NCBI GenBank assembly: GCA_014607495.2
Contig: CP053167.1
Span: forward strand, 6,882,001 to 6,946,000
DNA length: 64,000 nucleotides
Origin: Carposina sasakii
Lineage: Eukaryota > Arthropoda > Insecta > Lepidoptera > Carposinidae
Reading direction: 5' to 3'
Shown here: positions 1 to 11,199 of the stretch, in pieces
Layout of the letters: each line of letters starts with the position of its first letter
Numbering within the stretch: the first letter of the stretch is position 1
Notes under the pieces: generated by a model
Databases searched by the model: none
What the model was told of the DNA's origin: nothing
Seen by the model: the letters and a program-made list of their open reading frames with translations, nothing else
Position numbers and translations under genes: made by a program

Positions 1-1944
1 AATTTAACACTTTACAAGCTTTGCGAGATAAGGTTAAGCCAGATTGTAGCTCTTTTAATTTGAAACCGTATCTTTGAGTGACGTTAGGAGGGCCATTCTC
101 TCCATATCATCGAAGGCTGTAGGTGATGACCAAGTTAACTCCCAAATGCTGCGTCCAGTTCTGAACCAGGTTGTTCCGATAATCCAACACATAATTAATT
201 TTTCCCTTACCACAGCTCCTTTCCAACAGCATGGAAAAAAGCACATGTTATTCCTCTGCCTAAAACAACAAATCCATCTTCCTTTTCCCATTACCGTCCT
301 ATTTCTATTCTTCCCATCCTATCCAAGGTCATTGAGTCTGTTGTTCATGATCAAGTGGCTTTCTATTTATCCAAAAACAATTTGCTAAATCCTTATCAGT
401 CTGGCTTCAGAACTGGACACAGTACAGTGACTGCTCTGCTGAAGGTAACAGATGATATACGTTTTGCAATGGACAATAGACAACTAACTATCATGGCTCT
501 ATTGGACTTCAGCAGTGCTTTCAACTCTGTAGACTTTGATATTTTACTAGGTATACTTGGCTCTCTTAATGTTACATCTCAGGTTGTAGACTGGTTTGAT
601 ACCTATCTTAGGGGTCGTCTGCAGTGTATACGCTCGGATGAGTTATCATCTGACTGGTGCGAGCTTGCTGCAGGTGTACCTCAGGGTGGTGTTCTCTCGC
701 CACTCCTTTTCTCAATCTTTATTAATTCAGTTACTGATGTGATTTCCTCTTGCTTCCATCTCTATGCAGACGACTTGCAGATATATAGTCACTTCGATGT
801 TAGGAATATAGAGTCTGCTACAGTTCGTATGAATACAGATTTATCTAGGATTCAAACCTGGGCACAGTCGTTTGGCCTCCTTGTTAACCCCAAAAATCTC
901 AGGCCATGATAGTGGGCAGTAGGTATATGCATAACATACTGAACCAATCAGACATACCACAGCTTTTCTATAATGGGATTGTTATACCTTATACCGAAAA
1001 GGCTAAGAATCTTGGGGTTATCTTTGATAATATTTTTTCTTGGTCGCCACAGGTCAATGAGGTGAGCAGAGGGGTGCATTCATCTTTCCACTCACTTAAG
1101 CGCCTTCAGAATTTCCTCCCATACAAAACAAAAGTTACCTTAGCTCAATCTCTTCTTCTTCCACTGCTGGACTATGCTGATGTTTGCTATCTTGATGCCA
1201 ACGAGGAGCTGCTCAATAAACTCGAACGACTTCAAAACCTGGGTATCCGCTTCATATACGGACTACGCAAATATGATCATGTCACTCAATTTCGAAAAGA
1301 GCTGAAATGGCTACCTATTAGACTTCGCCGGAATGTTCACATATTAACTCTTCTGTTTAAAATTTTATATAACACATCCTCTCCAGTATATCTGCGAGAA
1401 CGTTTCGACTATCTCTTTCCACGAGACCGCCCCTTGCGCTCATCAACTGCTACTCTACTTAAAACTCCTCAGCATAATTCTATCGCTTATAATTACTCAT
1501 ATACCGTGTATGCAGTCAAATTGTGGAACTCTCTGCCTCACACCGTGAGAGATTGCCAAACTGTTGCTGCATTTAAGAAAAGGTTAAAGAACCACTACCT
1601 CTCGCTTCAATAGAAATGAGTCTGTCTATTATATATTTAATTAATAGATACTCGTATTTATGTATGTTTATGTAGGTATATTTTATTAATTATATTGATT
1701 ACATTATATTATAATATAATAGGTATATTTTATTAATTATATTGATCTATTTGTTAAATTCAAATTTTGTTATACATATATTCTGTGTACACGCATATCT
1801 ACCTTTTATATTTAATTATCACTTTCCCAGATGGTTTGCTGGAAGAAATCTCTTTCAGAGATAAGCACGCCTTTGTACATTTTCTTTCATAATTTCTGTC
1901 TGTATGTAATTGTATGTGTACAATAAAGAATAAGAATAAAATAG
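1..1944 (+). mobile_element. Decayed non-LTR retrotransposon (CR1/jockey-group LINE), 3' half
   Basis: The reverse transcriptase reads in three pieces. About 74-225 covers the finger region (conserved GDDQV). About 226-904 carries HYRPISILP, LLDFSSAFNSVD, the GVPQGGVLSPLLF block and the catalytic YADD. 906-1613 holds the thumb/C-terminal part, with KLWNSLP and a final FKKRLKNHYL just before the stop. The frame changes near 220-235 and again near 885-905, so this copy cannot make an intact protein. The 5' part lies beyond the window edge. The 3' UTR (1614-1944) ends in a short AATAAG-type microsatellite tail typical of CR1-like LINEs. The clade is inferred from motif style only. Confidence 0.9.
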
Positions 1945-2305
1945 TCGGTATATTTTTTTTTTCTCGCGTCCAAAGTGACAGGCAAAAGCTAAACTAAACA
2001 TAAAATAAAACGGATTTCTAAACCACATACGTAATGGTACACAGAAGTATCCCGTTTCTCTGTTATCTTAATAGGGGTTATTTGATCGATCTTTTTTCTA
2101 GTTTTCTTGTATTTCTCGTTTTAATTGGCTTCCCCGTGTTTACTTTGATTGCGGTAATTCTAAACTGGTTTTAACCGCTTTTAAGTTTCGTACAATTAGT
2201 CATGTGGCGACTGAAAACACCGATTAAATGGGCATTAAAGTAAGACGAATTAGGAAGGTACATAATAGGATGTAAAAACTAGTATCTGCCGGAGTTTTTC
2301 TATTT

Positions 2306-2532
2306 CATACATATAGACATGACTGTATTCCCAAAATAGGGTAGGCAAAACTGCAATCACAAAGGCGATCCTGCAGACACGTTTAGCATATCGGGGTCAG
2401 ATGTTAAAGATCAGACAAGTTGCTAGGTCATCGCGTGAGAAAACGCCCCTCAATTCCTTAGTCGACTCTTTACGACATGCACGGAAGGAGATGCAACTGA
2501 TGTATTCTAGTGAAGCCCCGCATCAGCATCAT
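2306..2532 (+). repeat. Family A interspersed repeat, near full length
   Basis: This is the best full-length copy of the commonest repeat in the window, here called family A. It starts with the block resembling ggggtagccagaactgcagg, continues through a block ending gcggggtcagatg, then ccttagtcgactc, gacatgcacggaaggagatg and gtgaagccccgcatcagc. I see no coding capacity, no tRNA-like head and no clear terminal inverted repeat. Confidence 0.85.
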
Positions 2533-3339
2533 TCGAGATCTAAGTTCTGGCTACCCCATATTATTGGGGACATGTCCTTTAATTTCGCGGCAACTAAGTA
2601 GGGTGACAACAATTTCTCTACAATTTGTGCTCACCGGAAAGTCATCTGTAAAATGCATGACAATCGATATCCGGTGACAAGTAAGTGCGAGTTCAGTAGT
2701 CACTAGCTGGTGAGAGGGTAAACACAGGTTACAATGTATACGCGAGGTGCGCCTTTGATCTTACCCGCATGGGTTTGTAGGGTTGCCACAGGTTTGGAAA
2801 ACTTTTGGGACATTGTATTTGGAAGATATTGAGGTTTTCGTTTAGAGAATATTCGGTTGTATTATCATTTTCTCTGTGTACCTAGTTAATAATTTAACTG
2901 TTTATGAGCCACATATGACTTTTTCACGGGAAATTTAGATGTAGGTATGTATTATCACTGAAAACTGATAATTTATCAGTTTTATTGTATAGGGCCGTGG
3001 AAGTTATTCTGTGATATATATTGGGTGGCAAATTGTTAATTTAATTAACTGAGCAATATAAGATATGATGATAAAAAGAAAATTGTTTCAAATAAATTAT
3101 TTACAGTAAATTGTAAATAACTTACAACAAAATTGCTATAAAATAAACAGTTTGAAAGAATAAATAAAATGAATATAATAAATAGACTACCGAATAAATA
3201 AAATAACAATTTTGTTTGAAACACGTCATTCACAATCAGAATTAGCCTTGCAGTGTGGCAACCCTACTGCCATAGAGATGTGCATAGAACAGTTTACATT
3301 GGCATCATTCAAATGTATGAAGTCGCTATTTACGTTTGA

Positions 3340-3765
3340 CCAGAGCACTCATTACGGATTGTTATTGGAATAATAAAGAGAGAGGGATACATCCGTCTAG
3401 AGATCGTAACGCGTTTCCGAGTATTCCCTTCCATTGCGAAACACCGATCGTTTTATTCACAGTTCCGCGAACGGACACTTCTGTTGTTTATTAATCTATG
3501 TTTATCCGATCTAGTTCTGTGTGAAGTTGACTGAAGTCTGTTTGGAGAAAAGTGATACGAAATTAAGAGATCACACGCCGGCGCGGCCATGTTCTGTCGT
3601 ATTACCGCTGTAACTGTTACATGTTGTTACCGCCTACAGAATTTTTTTTTTGTGGCGATGGAATTTTATTATAGAATCGCGAACACAATTTTCGTTGTCG
3701 CCCAAATAGGCGAACGCACAAATCCGTCCACAGGATGCCGTAAAACCGAAATGTCGTCGCCATTT
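3340..3765 (+). promoter_or_regulatory. Unique, relatively GC-rich block; possible non-coding first exon or promoter
   Basis: This stretch is less AT-rich than its surroundings and matches none of the repeat families in the window. It contains an initiator-like TCACAGTT near 3460 and a CG-rich patch just before an ATG at 3589. The frame opened by that ATG does not resemble a known protein. It could be a promoter or untranslated first exon for the downstream SoxD gene, but no link is visible in sequence. The evidence is weak. Confidence 0.2.
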
Positions 3766-4625
3766 TATTTATCTACACTAATATTATAAAGAGGAAAACT
3801 TTGTTTGTTTGGTTGTAATGAATAGGCTCAAAAACTACTGGACCGATTTCAAAAATTCTTTCACCGTTAGAATCCTTATTGGACCTGGATGAACATAGGC
3901 TATAAGAATTTCCCGATATTCCCACGGGAAGGCGACCAACGGGAATTCTATATTTTTTACGAAAACCGCTATACATATGAAGCTGAAATCGGGCATATAT
4001 GTTCATTGGGGACAGCGAGGGAGGACTAAAAACGGATTTCCCGAAATTCCCACGGGAAAGGGAAAAACGGGAATTCATAGTTTTTACGAAAACCGCTATA
4101 CATATGAAGCTGAAATCGGGCATATATGTTCATTGGGGACAGCGAGGGAGGACTAAAAACGGATTTCCCGAAATTCCCACGGGAAGGGGACAAACGGGAA
4201 TTCATAGTTTTTACGAAAACCGCTATACATATGAAGCTGAAATTGGGCATATATGTTCATTAGGGACTGCGAGGAAACACTAGAACGGATTTCCCGAAAT
4301 TCCCACGGGAAGGAGACCAACGGGAATTATTTATTTTTTACGAAAACGGTTAAACATGTGAATCTGAAGTTGAGCATATATGTTTATTTGGGACCCCGAG
4401 GAAGCACTGGGAACGGATTTCCCGAAATTCCCACGGGAAGGGGACAAACGTGAATTAATTTTTTACGACAACCGCGATAACATATAGGCTACTTTTTACA
4501 CTTAACATATAGGCTACTTTTTATTTTTTCTGTAGTCCACGCGGACGGAGTCGCGGGCGTCCACTATTGTCTATACGGGAAGTGTTAAATTGTGAATATC
4601 GTCGAAGGGCGGACATTAGTATGTC
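3766..4625 (+). mobile_element. Helitron-like non-autonomous element with internal minisatellite
   Basis: The left end begins acactaatattataaagagg, followed by a segment ending aaaaactactggaccgattt, a signature seen at the ends of abundant lepidopteran non-autonomous elements. The right end carries cgcggacggagtcgcgggc, a GC-rich hairpin-like terminus that recurs at 8236-8255, 39134-39156, 56000-56015 and 60720-60735. There is no coding capacity. The assignment to Helitrons rests on the hairpin end and the absence of inverted repeats. Confidence 0.6.
3905..4480 (+). repeat. Tandem repeat, five ~127 bp units
   Basis: The motif ttcccgaaattcccacggga (or a near match) begins units at about 3909, 4037, 4163, 4290 and 4418, giving a period of 126-128 bp. 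Units 2 and 3 are nearly identical, while the outer units are more diverged, as expected for internal expansion by slippage or unequal exchange. Overlapping open frames here are by-products of the repeat. Confidence 0.9.
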
Positions 4626-5429
4626 TTCGTGTCTCTCTCGCTGACGGCAGTGTAAATCACTATTTGTATTATGTTCTTAATATAGTATCTATTCATTACT
4701 GGGCTTAAAACGAGAGGTTTCATTAAAATGAGAGTTTCATATTAAAACTTACTACATTTTGTAAAGAAAGTTGTTAGCGTGTGGACAAAGTGCCTTAAAT
4801 TTTTTAATTGCGACCGACGACGTATGATTATTATGCGTTTTTGTGTTCAGAGGGCTACATGTAGGTCTGGTCGAGGCTTTGGAGGGTAATGTGCGAACAC
4901 CTATTTTAAAACATAAGCGACTAGCGGATACATCGAATAAACTTAATAGAAAAAAGATTGCAGTATTATATTTGTGTGTTCTTTTGCTACTTGTAATCAA
5001 GATGAATTGCTGAATTTCAACCAAATTATTCTAATATAAATCTAGAAGATCTACTGATAAATAGTAACCTCAAAGATGTATTTCGGTTTTTAATACTCTC
5101 AATATTAAGCTGTTTAAGTGGCAAATTTTATGTCAATCGTTGTCGCTTATGCCTCAAACCGCGGTAAAAGAATTTAATAACTCTCTCCTTAAGCGACACC
5201 CTATATGTGGACCTAACAAGTCTCTTTTGAGCCTGTACAATATTATAATATTATGCTCATTAGTGGGCGTGTACTTTGGATGCTCTACCATACGGTAAAG
5301 TTTATTTCAAGCACGGTTTTTATTTGCTAGTTTCAGTGTTATGGCGTTTGTTTTTATTTACAAATGTCTTTTTACAAGTCTTTATGTGAGTAGTGTATAA
5401 TTTTTAGAGCTTTCGTTGGCTTAGCATCG

Positions 5430-5635
5430 GTGTTTCACTAGAATACATCAGCTGTATCTCCTTCCGTCCGCGTTGCAAGAGTCGAGGCATTAAGGCGATA
5501 AGTCTCAGGCGATACGCTAACGACTTGTCACTGTTCATTAACATCTGACCCCGCTAAACGTGGCTATGGGATCTCGTTTATGATCCTGCGGTTCTGGCTA
5601 CCCCGTTTCGGAAACATAGCAGTGTGTATATCTTA
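5430..5635 (-). repeat. Family A interspersed repeat
   Basis: This is a minus-strand copy. The order reads cactagaatacatcagctg, then ctccttccgt, then ctgaccccgctaaacgtggc, then ggttctggctaccccgtttc, the reverse complement of the 2306-2532 copy. Confidence 0.85.
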
Positions 5636-5940
5636 GTTAGCATTATCAATCAAGTTTGTTACAAGAAAGCATTTTAAACTTAAAATATTATATTTTTAAT
5701 ACGAAACTTCTCAATTTCAGGTAAACAACGCGCATAGACTTCAAAAAGCTATATACGACTATGTAAGTAATATTTTAAGCATATTTTATGTGTTTTATTA
5801 CTGGTATTATCGTGTCCTATGAGTCATTAAATAGTTGATACTATGTAAATTTAATACGCCCTAAGAACATTAACTAAACTTAATATGCCTCTGCTTATTT
5901 GATCGTGATATCCAAGAAAGAATTTAGAAAAGAAAAGCTA

Positions 5941-5982
5941 AGTATTTTAATTATTCTTATTCTTTATTGTACACAATAAAAT
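5941..5982 (-). mobile_element. LINE 3' tail remnant
   Basis: On the minus strand this reads as tgtacaataaagaataagaa, the same 3' terminus as the LINE at 1920-1943. It is probably a severely 5'-truncated copy of the same CR1/jockey-group family. Confidence 0.6.
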
Positions 5983-5984
5983 GT

Positions 5985-7837
5985 TGACCAAAAAGTGAAA
6001 CAGAGGCGTTCTTAATTACTTAAATATACTTTTTTTAAAGTACCTATATGTATTCTTAAATTAACACGCAATCAGACTATACTTTAGTAAAGTAAAGCTA
6101 GGCATTTTGGCAGATATTCTTCCAATTTACACAGGGTAGAATCGCTAAAAATGATCTACGTGTTCTTCATGCTAAACACAGTGCCGTAAATACAGGATCA
6201 AAAAGATGTTAAGCTACGTTAGCTCACCTAAAACACAAAATCACATGTCCTGATATTTAAAATTCTCCATACTATCGAAAAATAAACCTCAGTGCTTTAC
6301 GTATTTCCGCTTATACCCTACATGTATAAGGAATTTTTGGCATCAACGAAAACTACGTCTCCTCAGTCATTTTTCTCCAAAGCGGAGTGTCTAAAATTTA
6401 GAAAGGAGTAAAAGACTGCGTGCATTGCCATAGACAGCCACGCTGTATAAAAAAACCATAAACACTAGAGCAATCACTTGAGCAGTATAGAATACACCCT
6501 CGTTACCATATTACAGGATTATGTGTATGTACTTATTAACAATAAGTTTACATCACTTTACTTATAGATGGGGCCCTCCAGTTCTTTCTCTGAGCCGCGT
6601 TTAATTAGGTCGCCTGCAATACCGTCCGCCGCCAAGTTTACGTTAATCCGATTGCTCGGTATGCTCAAGTGTGGCCGAAGTATTGCGGCGTTAGTGGGTC
6701 CATTTGCAGCTCACCTGGGGATAATGGGCTAACTAATGTTGTTACATAAGATTTTAACAAAACACGTATAAAAATGCCAGCACGGGGCGCATTAACTGTG
6801 AGGAAAAAATCCCACCGCTGTTTGAGAGCATTTTTTATTTTAATAGTTCTTTAATACATTAGACCTTGTGTATGTTATATAGTATATCTAAAAGTTTTTA
6901 ATTGTATGCTTGTTTTTTTATTGGTTGTGAATTATTTCCTGTTGGAGTGGTTTTTTGTATATAATTTCGTTTGGAACTGTTAAAGCATTCGATAAGTTTT
7001 CTCTCACGGTCCAGCTCAACGTTTATTATATAGAATTTAACCTACGCAATATTTTTATTTTTCTCGACAATTTCACCCATATATTTTTTTTTTATTTTTT
7101 TTTCAGATTTTTAAAAGAATTACAATTAGGTTCAGGGTGCCATTAAACCGGAGGGGTTTCACTTGGCGCCCTTTATGTAACTATTAGTTATAAATTATTT
7201 ACTAGATTTATTCAGTACCTACACTCAGCCTGGGACACATTTATACGTTTCACCGAATAGCTTCTATTGCCGCTTCTATTGTTCAGCAATTACATTATGG
7301 ATCAATCTGTAATCTACATATGTCTATGTCTACGTCCTGCCTATTCACGGTAAATTACGTAATAACCCGACAAACAAAACGTTTAAAATAAAATATTTAA
7401 TTTAAATCATAGGAGAATAGTAGCAAATCATCATAAAAGGAAGCCATGATAACACTAAAACTAATATATGTAATGTTAATTAACATTTTAATGTTATTGG
7501 ACACCAATTTGGCGTTACTATGTACCAATAAAAAGGCCTACTGCTGTGCATATTTATATATCAAAGAATATTTAACTTTACTCTGTATGTGTGAAGGTTT
7601 AAAGTCTTTTCCTTTTTTAACAAACCCTTACTTATGTAATAGCAAAATTTATTCTGTTTGTATGTCACATTTTTATGCCAGAACTACAGAACAGATTTTA
7701 TTTATCCCGGAATAAAATATTTTTTCCCCGGAAAATATAAAATAATCGACCGTTTGTGTTTTGCTGCAGTTTACGGGGACTGCTTCTTTATGTGATAGGT
7801 CCACTTTAAAGGTTTCTTTTTATTTACATACATACAT
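5985..7837. other. Non-coding AT-rich stretch, nothing recognised
   Basis: There is no coding signal, and no repeat shared with the rest of the window could be assigned. A less AT-rich patch at about 6570-6730 stands out slightly and could be unique regulatory DNA. The short open frames at 6955-7146 and 7446-7715 are AT-rich and look like chance frames. Confidence 0.4.
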
Positions 7838-8092
7838 ATAATCACGCCTTTATCCCTTACGGGGTAGTCAGAGCACCAAGGGCCGATAGAACCACATGGT
7901 GCCACTTCTGACCAATTTTGAGGGTATAGTTGAAATGTACAAGTTCGGTTAGTAGTGACAGGTGGTCAGCCCATCGCCTACAAAACACCAAGACCCTCTA
8001 CTGACTTGTACAGTATGACCGGGAAGAGAAGCAGATGTAGTATCATACGTTTTTTTTTCACTCCCAGAGCAGCATAGAAGAAATTTAATTAT
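7838..8092 (-). mobile_element. SINE-like repeat (family B)
   Basis: The sequence matches the 35530-35800 copy in inverted orientation. Shared blocks are tcacgcctttatcccttacg, ccaagggccgatagaaccac, tgtacaagttcggttagtag and ctcccagagcagcatagaag. A (CATA)n tail lies at the left end, so the element is read from the minus strand. Confidence 0.8.
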
Positions 8093-8221
8093 TTTATTTT
8101 ATTTATATCATATTATTTAATTTCCATAAATTGCTAAAACAGGGGTTAAATTTTTCCAAAACGTTTTTCAAACATTTTTCTTCAAATTGTGTCTACAAAA
8201 TCTCAGCGTTATCTAAAATTA

Positions 8222-8275
8222 TTTCTTAGGGTGGCAAAAGGCGCACGCGGACGAAGTCGCTAGCGAAAAGCTTGT
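8222..8275 (+). mobile_element. Helitron-like 3' end fragment
   Basis: It contains cacgcggacgaagtcgctag, matching the right terminus of the 3766-4625 element. Only the end is preserved. Confidence 0.5.
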
Positions 8276-8467
8276 AGATTAATAAATTGTGAATACCTAC
8301 TTGTTCACACTGTTGTTAGTCGCACTTTGTCCCACGCTTCTTAATGGTTTTTGATCGCTTCGGCCACTTCATAAATAATCAGATGTGTAGGCCCATCAAA
8401 ATAATTAAATATGAACATTGTCGGTTATGTAACTTTATCATACTCGTATTTTGTTTATGATCATACT

Positions 8468-8748
8468 GATGATCTCCGACCGTATTTTGACCAAGGCGAC
8501 CAATCTCTACGGAAATTGGCCAGGTACGCAGGAGATATTATAGTGCACAAGTGTGTGCGCAAACACAGATGCACTCTCTATTCCGTTACTCTCATAGTCC
8601 GATGGGACGGAAAGCCGACACGACCGGAGAGAGATCAGGCGCAGGTCCAACGGTTTTACGTGCTTTCCGAGGCACGAGCTAAGTGACAATTTTACAACAT
8701 TAAAATCTGTACATGAAATAAATTCATTGGTACAGGCCCGTGACTTTC
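8468..8748 (-). mobile_element. tRNA-derived SINE (family C), tRNA head missing
   Basis: It is closely similar to 10474-10745 across the body (blocks gatgatctccgaccgtattt, gcgaccaatctctac, gcactctctattccgttact). It stops at gtacaggcccgtgact, exactly where the tRNA-related head begins in the other copy. The minus-strand SINE is therefore 5' truncated. Open frames here are SINE sequence, not genes. Confidence 0.85.
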
Positions 8749-8749
8749 A

Positions 8750-9895
8750 TAATATCCAATTGGTATACCAACTAATATTATCGAGGCGAAAGTAAGTGTG
8801 ATTGTTATCTCTTCATGCTTTGTATAGGTACTTAACCAATCTTCTTGAAATTTTGCATATTTATAGTTGCGTGTACGCAGAAGGACATAGACAAGATCCC
8901 TATCTTGCCTGGTGTCCCTACACCGTCAACTTTATCCTCCATATAGGCTATCTGACCATCGGAAAAATCTAGATATCTATCTATGAATTATACAGGTATG
9001 CCAATTAGGCACCAACGTATTTATAAATAAACATTATTATGATTTATTCGCCCATTCCGCGTAAATTAATGACCGCTAACGTGTTTCATTTGAAAATAAG
9101 AGAAAATATTTCTGATTTTAATCTACGGTAGTAGTTTGGGCGACAGAAAAAATGGAGGCGCAATCAACATTAAATAGTTTAGGAAAGGCTACTTGATTTA
9201 TTGAGATATTAGAGGCTGTATAGAAGGTAACTCCCGTGCCTTTTTTTAGATGATTTAGATAAAACTTAAGGGCACTTTCTCACTAGAATACTGTTTGTTG
9301 GTAGCTGCATGAAAAACATGTACCTAACAGGTTTGTCCATTAATTTTGTCTATGTGGAATTTGATAAATACATACTTAGGTTACCTCTTTAAACTTGGTT
9401 ACAATAGTAGGTACAACGTAAGAATAGTTGTATGTCTATTTTGATGTGTATATCTTGTATTGGCTCTGGGAGTAAATTCAGTCCAAAGACAAAATGCATT
9501 ATATTATAAATCACCTAAAAACAAAAGTTTATTCCTATTATTTTACTAAATTAAATATGTTTGAAGAAGTTGAAGGTTTTTCCATCGTGTTTTATTAAGA
9601 TGACTCCACCATGGTATCCTAGTGTGAAATACGCTTAAGGTACTGTTCATTCTCTCATTACCACATTAATTTTGATAATGGAAGCATTCCGATTGAATCG
9701 AATGTAAATAATGGCGTCTTATTTTATTAACGCTTTGTTTATGTCAATTAAAGTATCTATAGATTCTTAGAAAATAAATTCTATATTTGAAACCAGCATC
9801 TAAAACGGTTTTATTCATTATTCAAACTTAGAATATTCAAATTAAAGCAAAAGCGGTGTGCGAATCTCTTGGCCTTAATTAATCAACATGAATTA
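8750..9895. other. Non-coding stretch, nothing recognised
   Basis: AT-rich sequence without exon-like frames or repeats that I could match elsewhere in the window. Confidence 0.4.
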
Positions 9896-9897
9896 TT

Positions 9898-9985
9898 GGC
9901 AAGGACGTTTATGACATTACCTTACTGTTTAACCGAAGGTCGTGAGTTCGAATCCTTGTAGAGGCAAACATTTATTATGAATACC
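9898..9985 (+). mobile_element. tRNA-related SINE fragment
   Basis: A B-box-like gagttcgaatcc follows a degenerate A-box region and leads into gaggcaaacatttattatga. This resembles the head/body junction of the SINE at 33761-33949 (ggttcgaatcccggtaggtg). It is diverged and short. Confidence 0.45.
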
Positions 9986-10473
9986 GATATTTTATGGACG
10001 TTAGTGTGCCTAAACGGGGAAAATTGTTAAGGCCGATCTAATAAATATACAGTGAGTAGAAATTAAGGTAGGTCAGGATATTACAAGGCAAAGAAGAAAA
10101 CCACCACACCCAGCAAACACCGACATCGCAAACAATAGAGCAAACACTAAAACAAAACCATTAAACATGCAAAACACTTTGCATAACCCATCTACATTCA
10201 AGACTTCCTTACATAAGTATTCAAAGGCTGTCTTTTCAGTTGTCCGTCTGTCTGTCACCAACAATAGGATTTACAAAACAAGCCATATTTTCCCATATGT
10301 GCGCACAATACGCTTTTGTGAGTCGCGCATCGGCGTACACGTCTTCCTATACCTTGGAATTCAATTGTCGTGAAGTTTATCCATCTCTATGGTTATTTAT
10401 AGCACTGTCGTAAACTCCTTCCTTATTACCTGTGTTTTATACAAAGAGATGCATTATTAATCATATTATTTAG

Positions 10474-10818
10474 ATGATGATGATGATGATCTCCGACCGT
10501 ATTTCGGTCATGGCGACCAATCTCTACAGAGATTGGCCAGGTACGCAGGAGATATTATAGTGCACAAGTGTGTGCGCAACCACAGATGCACTCTCTATTC
10601 CGTTACTCTCATAGTCCGATGGGACGGAAAGCCTACACGAGCGGAGATCAGGCGCAGGACCAACGGTTTTACGTGCTTTCCGAGACACAAGCTAAGTGAC
10701 AATTTTGCAACATTAAAATCTGTACATGAAATAAATTCATTGGTACAGGCCCGTGACTGGGATCGAACTTACGCCTCCCGCTCGGAAGGTGCACGTCTTA
10801 ACCACTGGGCTATCACCG
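10474..10818 (-). mobile_element. tRNA-derived SINE (family C), full length
   Basis: The element is on the minus strand. Its tRNA-related head is at 10757-10818 (reverse complement holds agttcgatccc as B box and tagcccagtgg as A box). The body runs leftwards and ends in a (GAT)n/(ATC)n tail at 10474-10492. The 10533-10934 open frame is this SINE and is not a gene. Confidence 0.9.
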
Positions 10819-10940
10819 CTTATATTATATATTACTTAGGTATACTAAATAAGAATATGTACAATTTGAAATCTTTGAGTGTCAGAGAGTCGACTAAGGA
10901 ATTCAGGGATGTACGCTCAGGCATAGAGGAATAAGATGTA

Positions 10941-11048
10941 ATAGAGTGCTAATGTCATACTGACATGTCAGATGTCATGGACTGGAATTGTGAAGCACCG
11001 AAAAGTCTAATGGTGCATCGAAACTGTTGTATGACATTAGCACTCTAT
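10941..11048. mobile_element. MITE with perfect 20 bp terminal inverted repeats
   Basis: The left arm atagagtgctaatgtcatac (10941-10960) is the exact reverse complement of 11029-11048. The element is 108 bp, non-coding, and a good candidate for recent insertion because the arms have no mismatch. Confidence 0.85.
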
Positions 11049-11099
11049 GACATACTATTCTATGGCTCAGGTGATGGGCTACCATTTCCACACCTTTTA

Positions 11100-11195
11100 T
11101 ATCTGGTCCCGCTATACTAAACATAATGGGATCTCATTCGTGATCCTGCAGTTCTGGGTACCCAACACTAGGTTTCCCTGGTCAGTAGTTAAATT
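11100..11195 (-). repeat. Family A repeat, partial
   Basis: It contains cccgctatactaaaca, then gtgatcctgcagttctgggt, the minus-strand version of the family A left part. The right part is missing. Confidence 0.7.
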
Positions 11196-11199
11196 GACG

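Noticed and set aside
1..1613. Intact reverse transcriptase gene
   Set aside because: Two frame changes (near 220-235 and 885-905) and truncation at the window edge show a dead LINE copy.
3589..3789. Short ORF starting at a CG-rich ATG, considered as SoxD first coding exon
   Set aside because: The translation (Cys/Thr/Val-rich) does not resemble SoxD N-termini and no convincing splice donor keeps it open.
10533..10934. 133-codon open frame on the plus strand
   Set aside because: It is the tRNA-derived SINE of family C read in sense; the same sequence occurs at 8468-8748 and contains the tRNA-like head.
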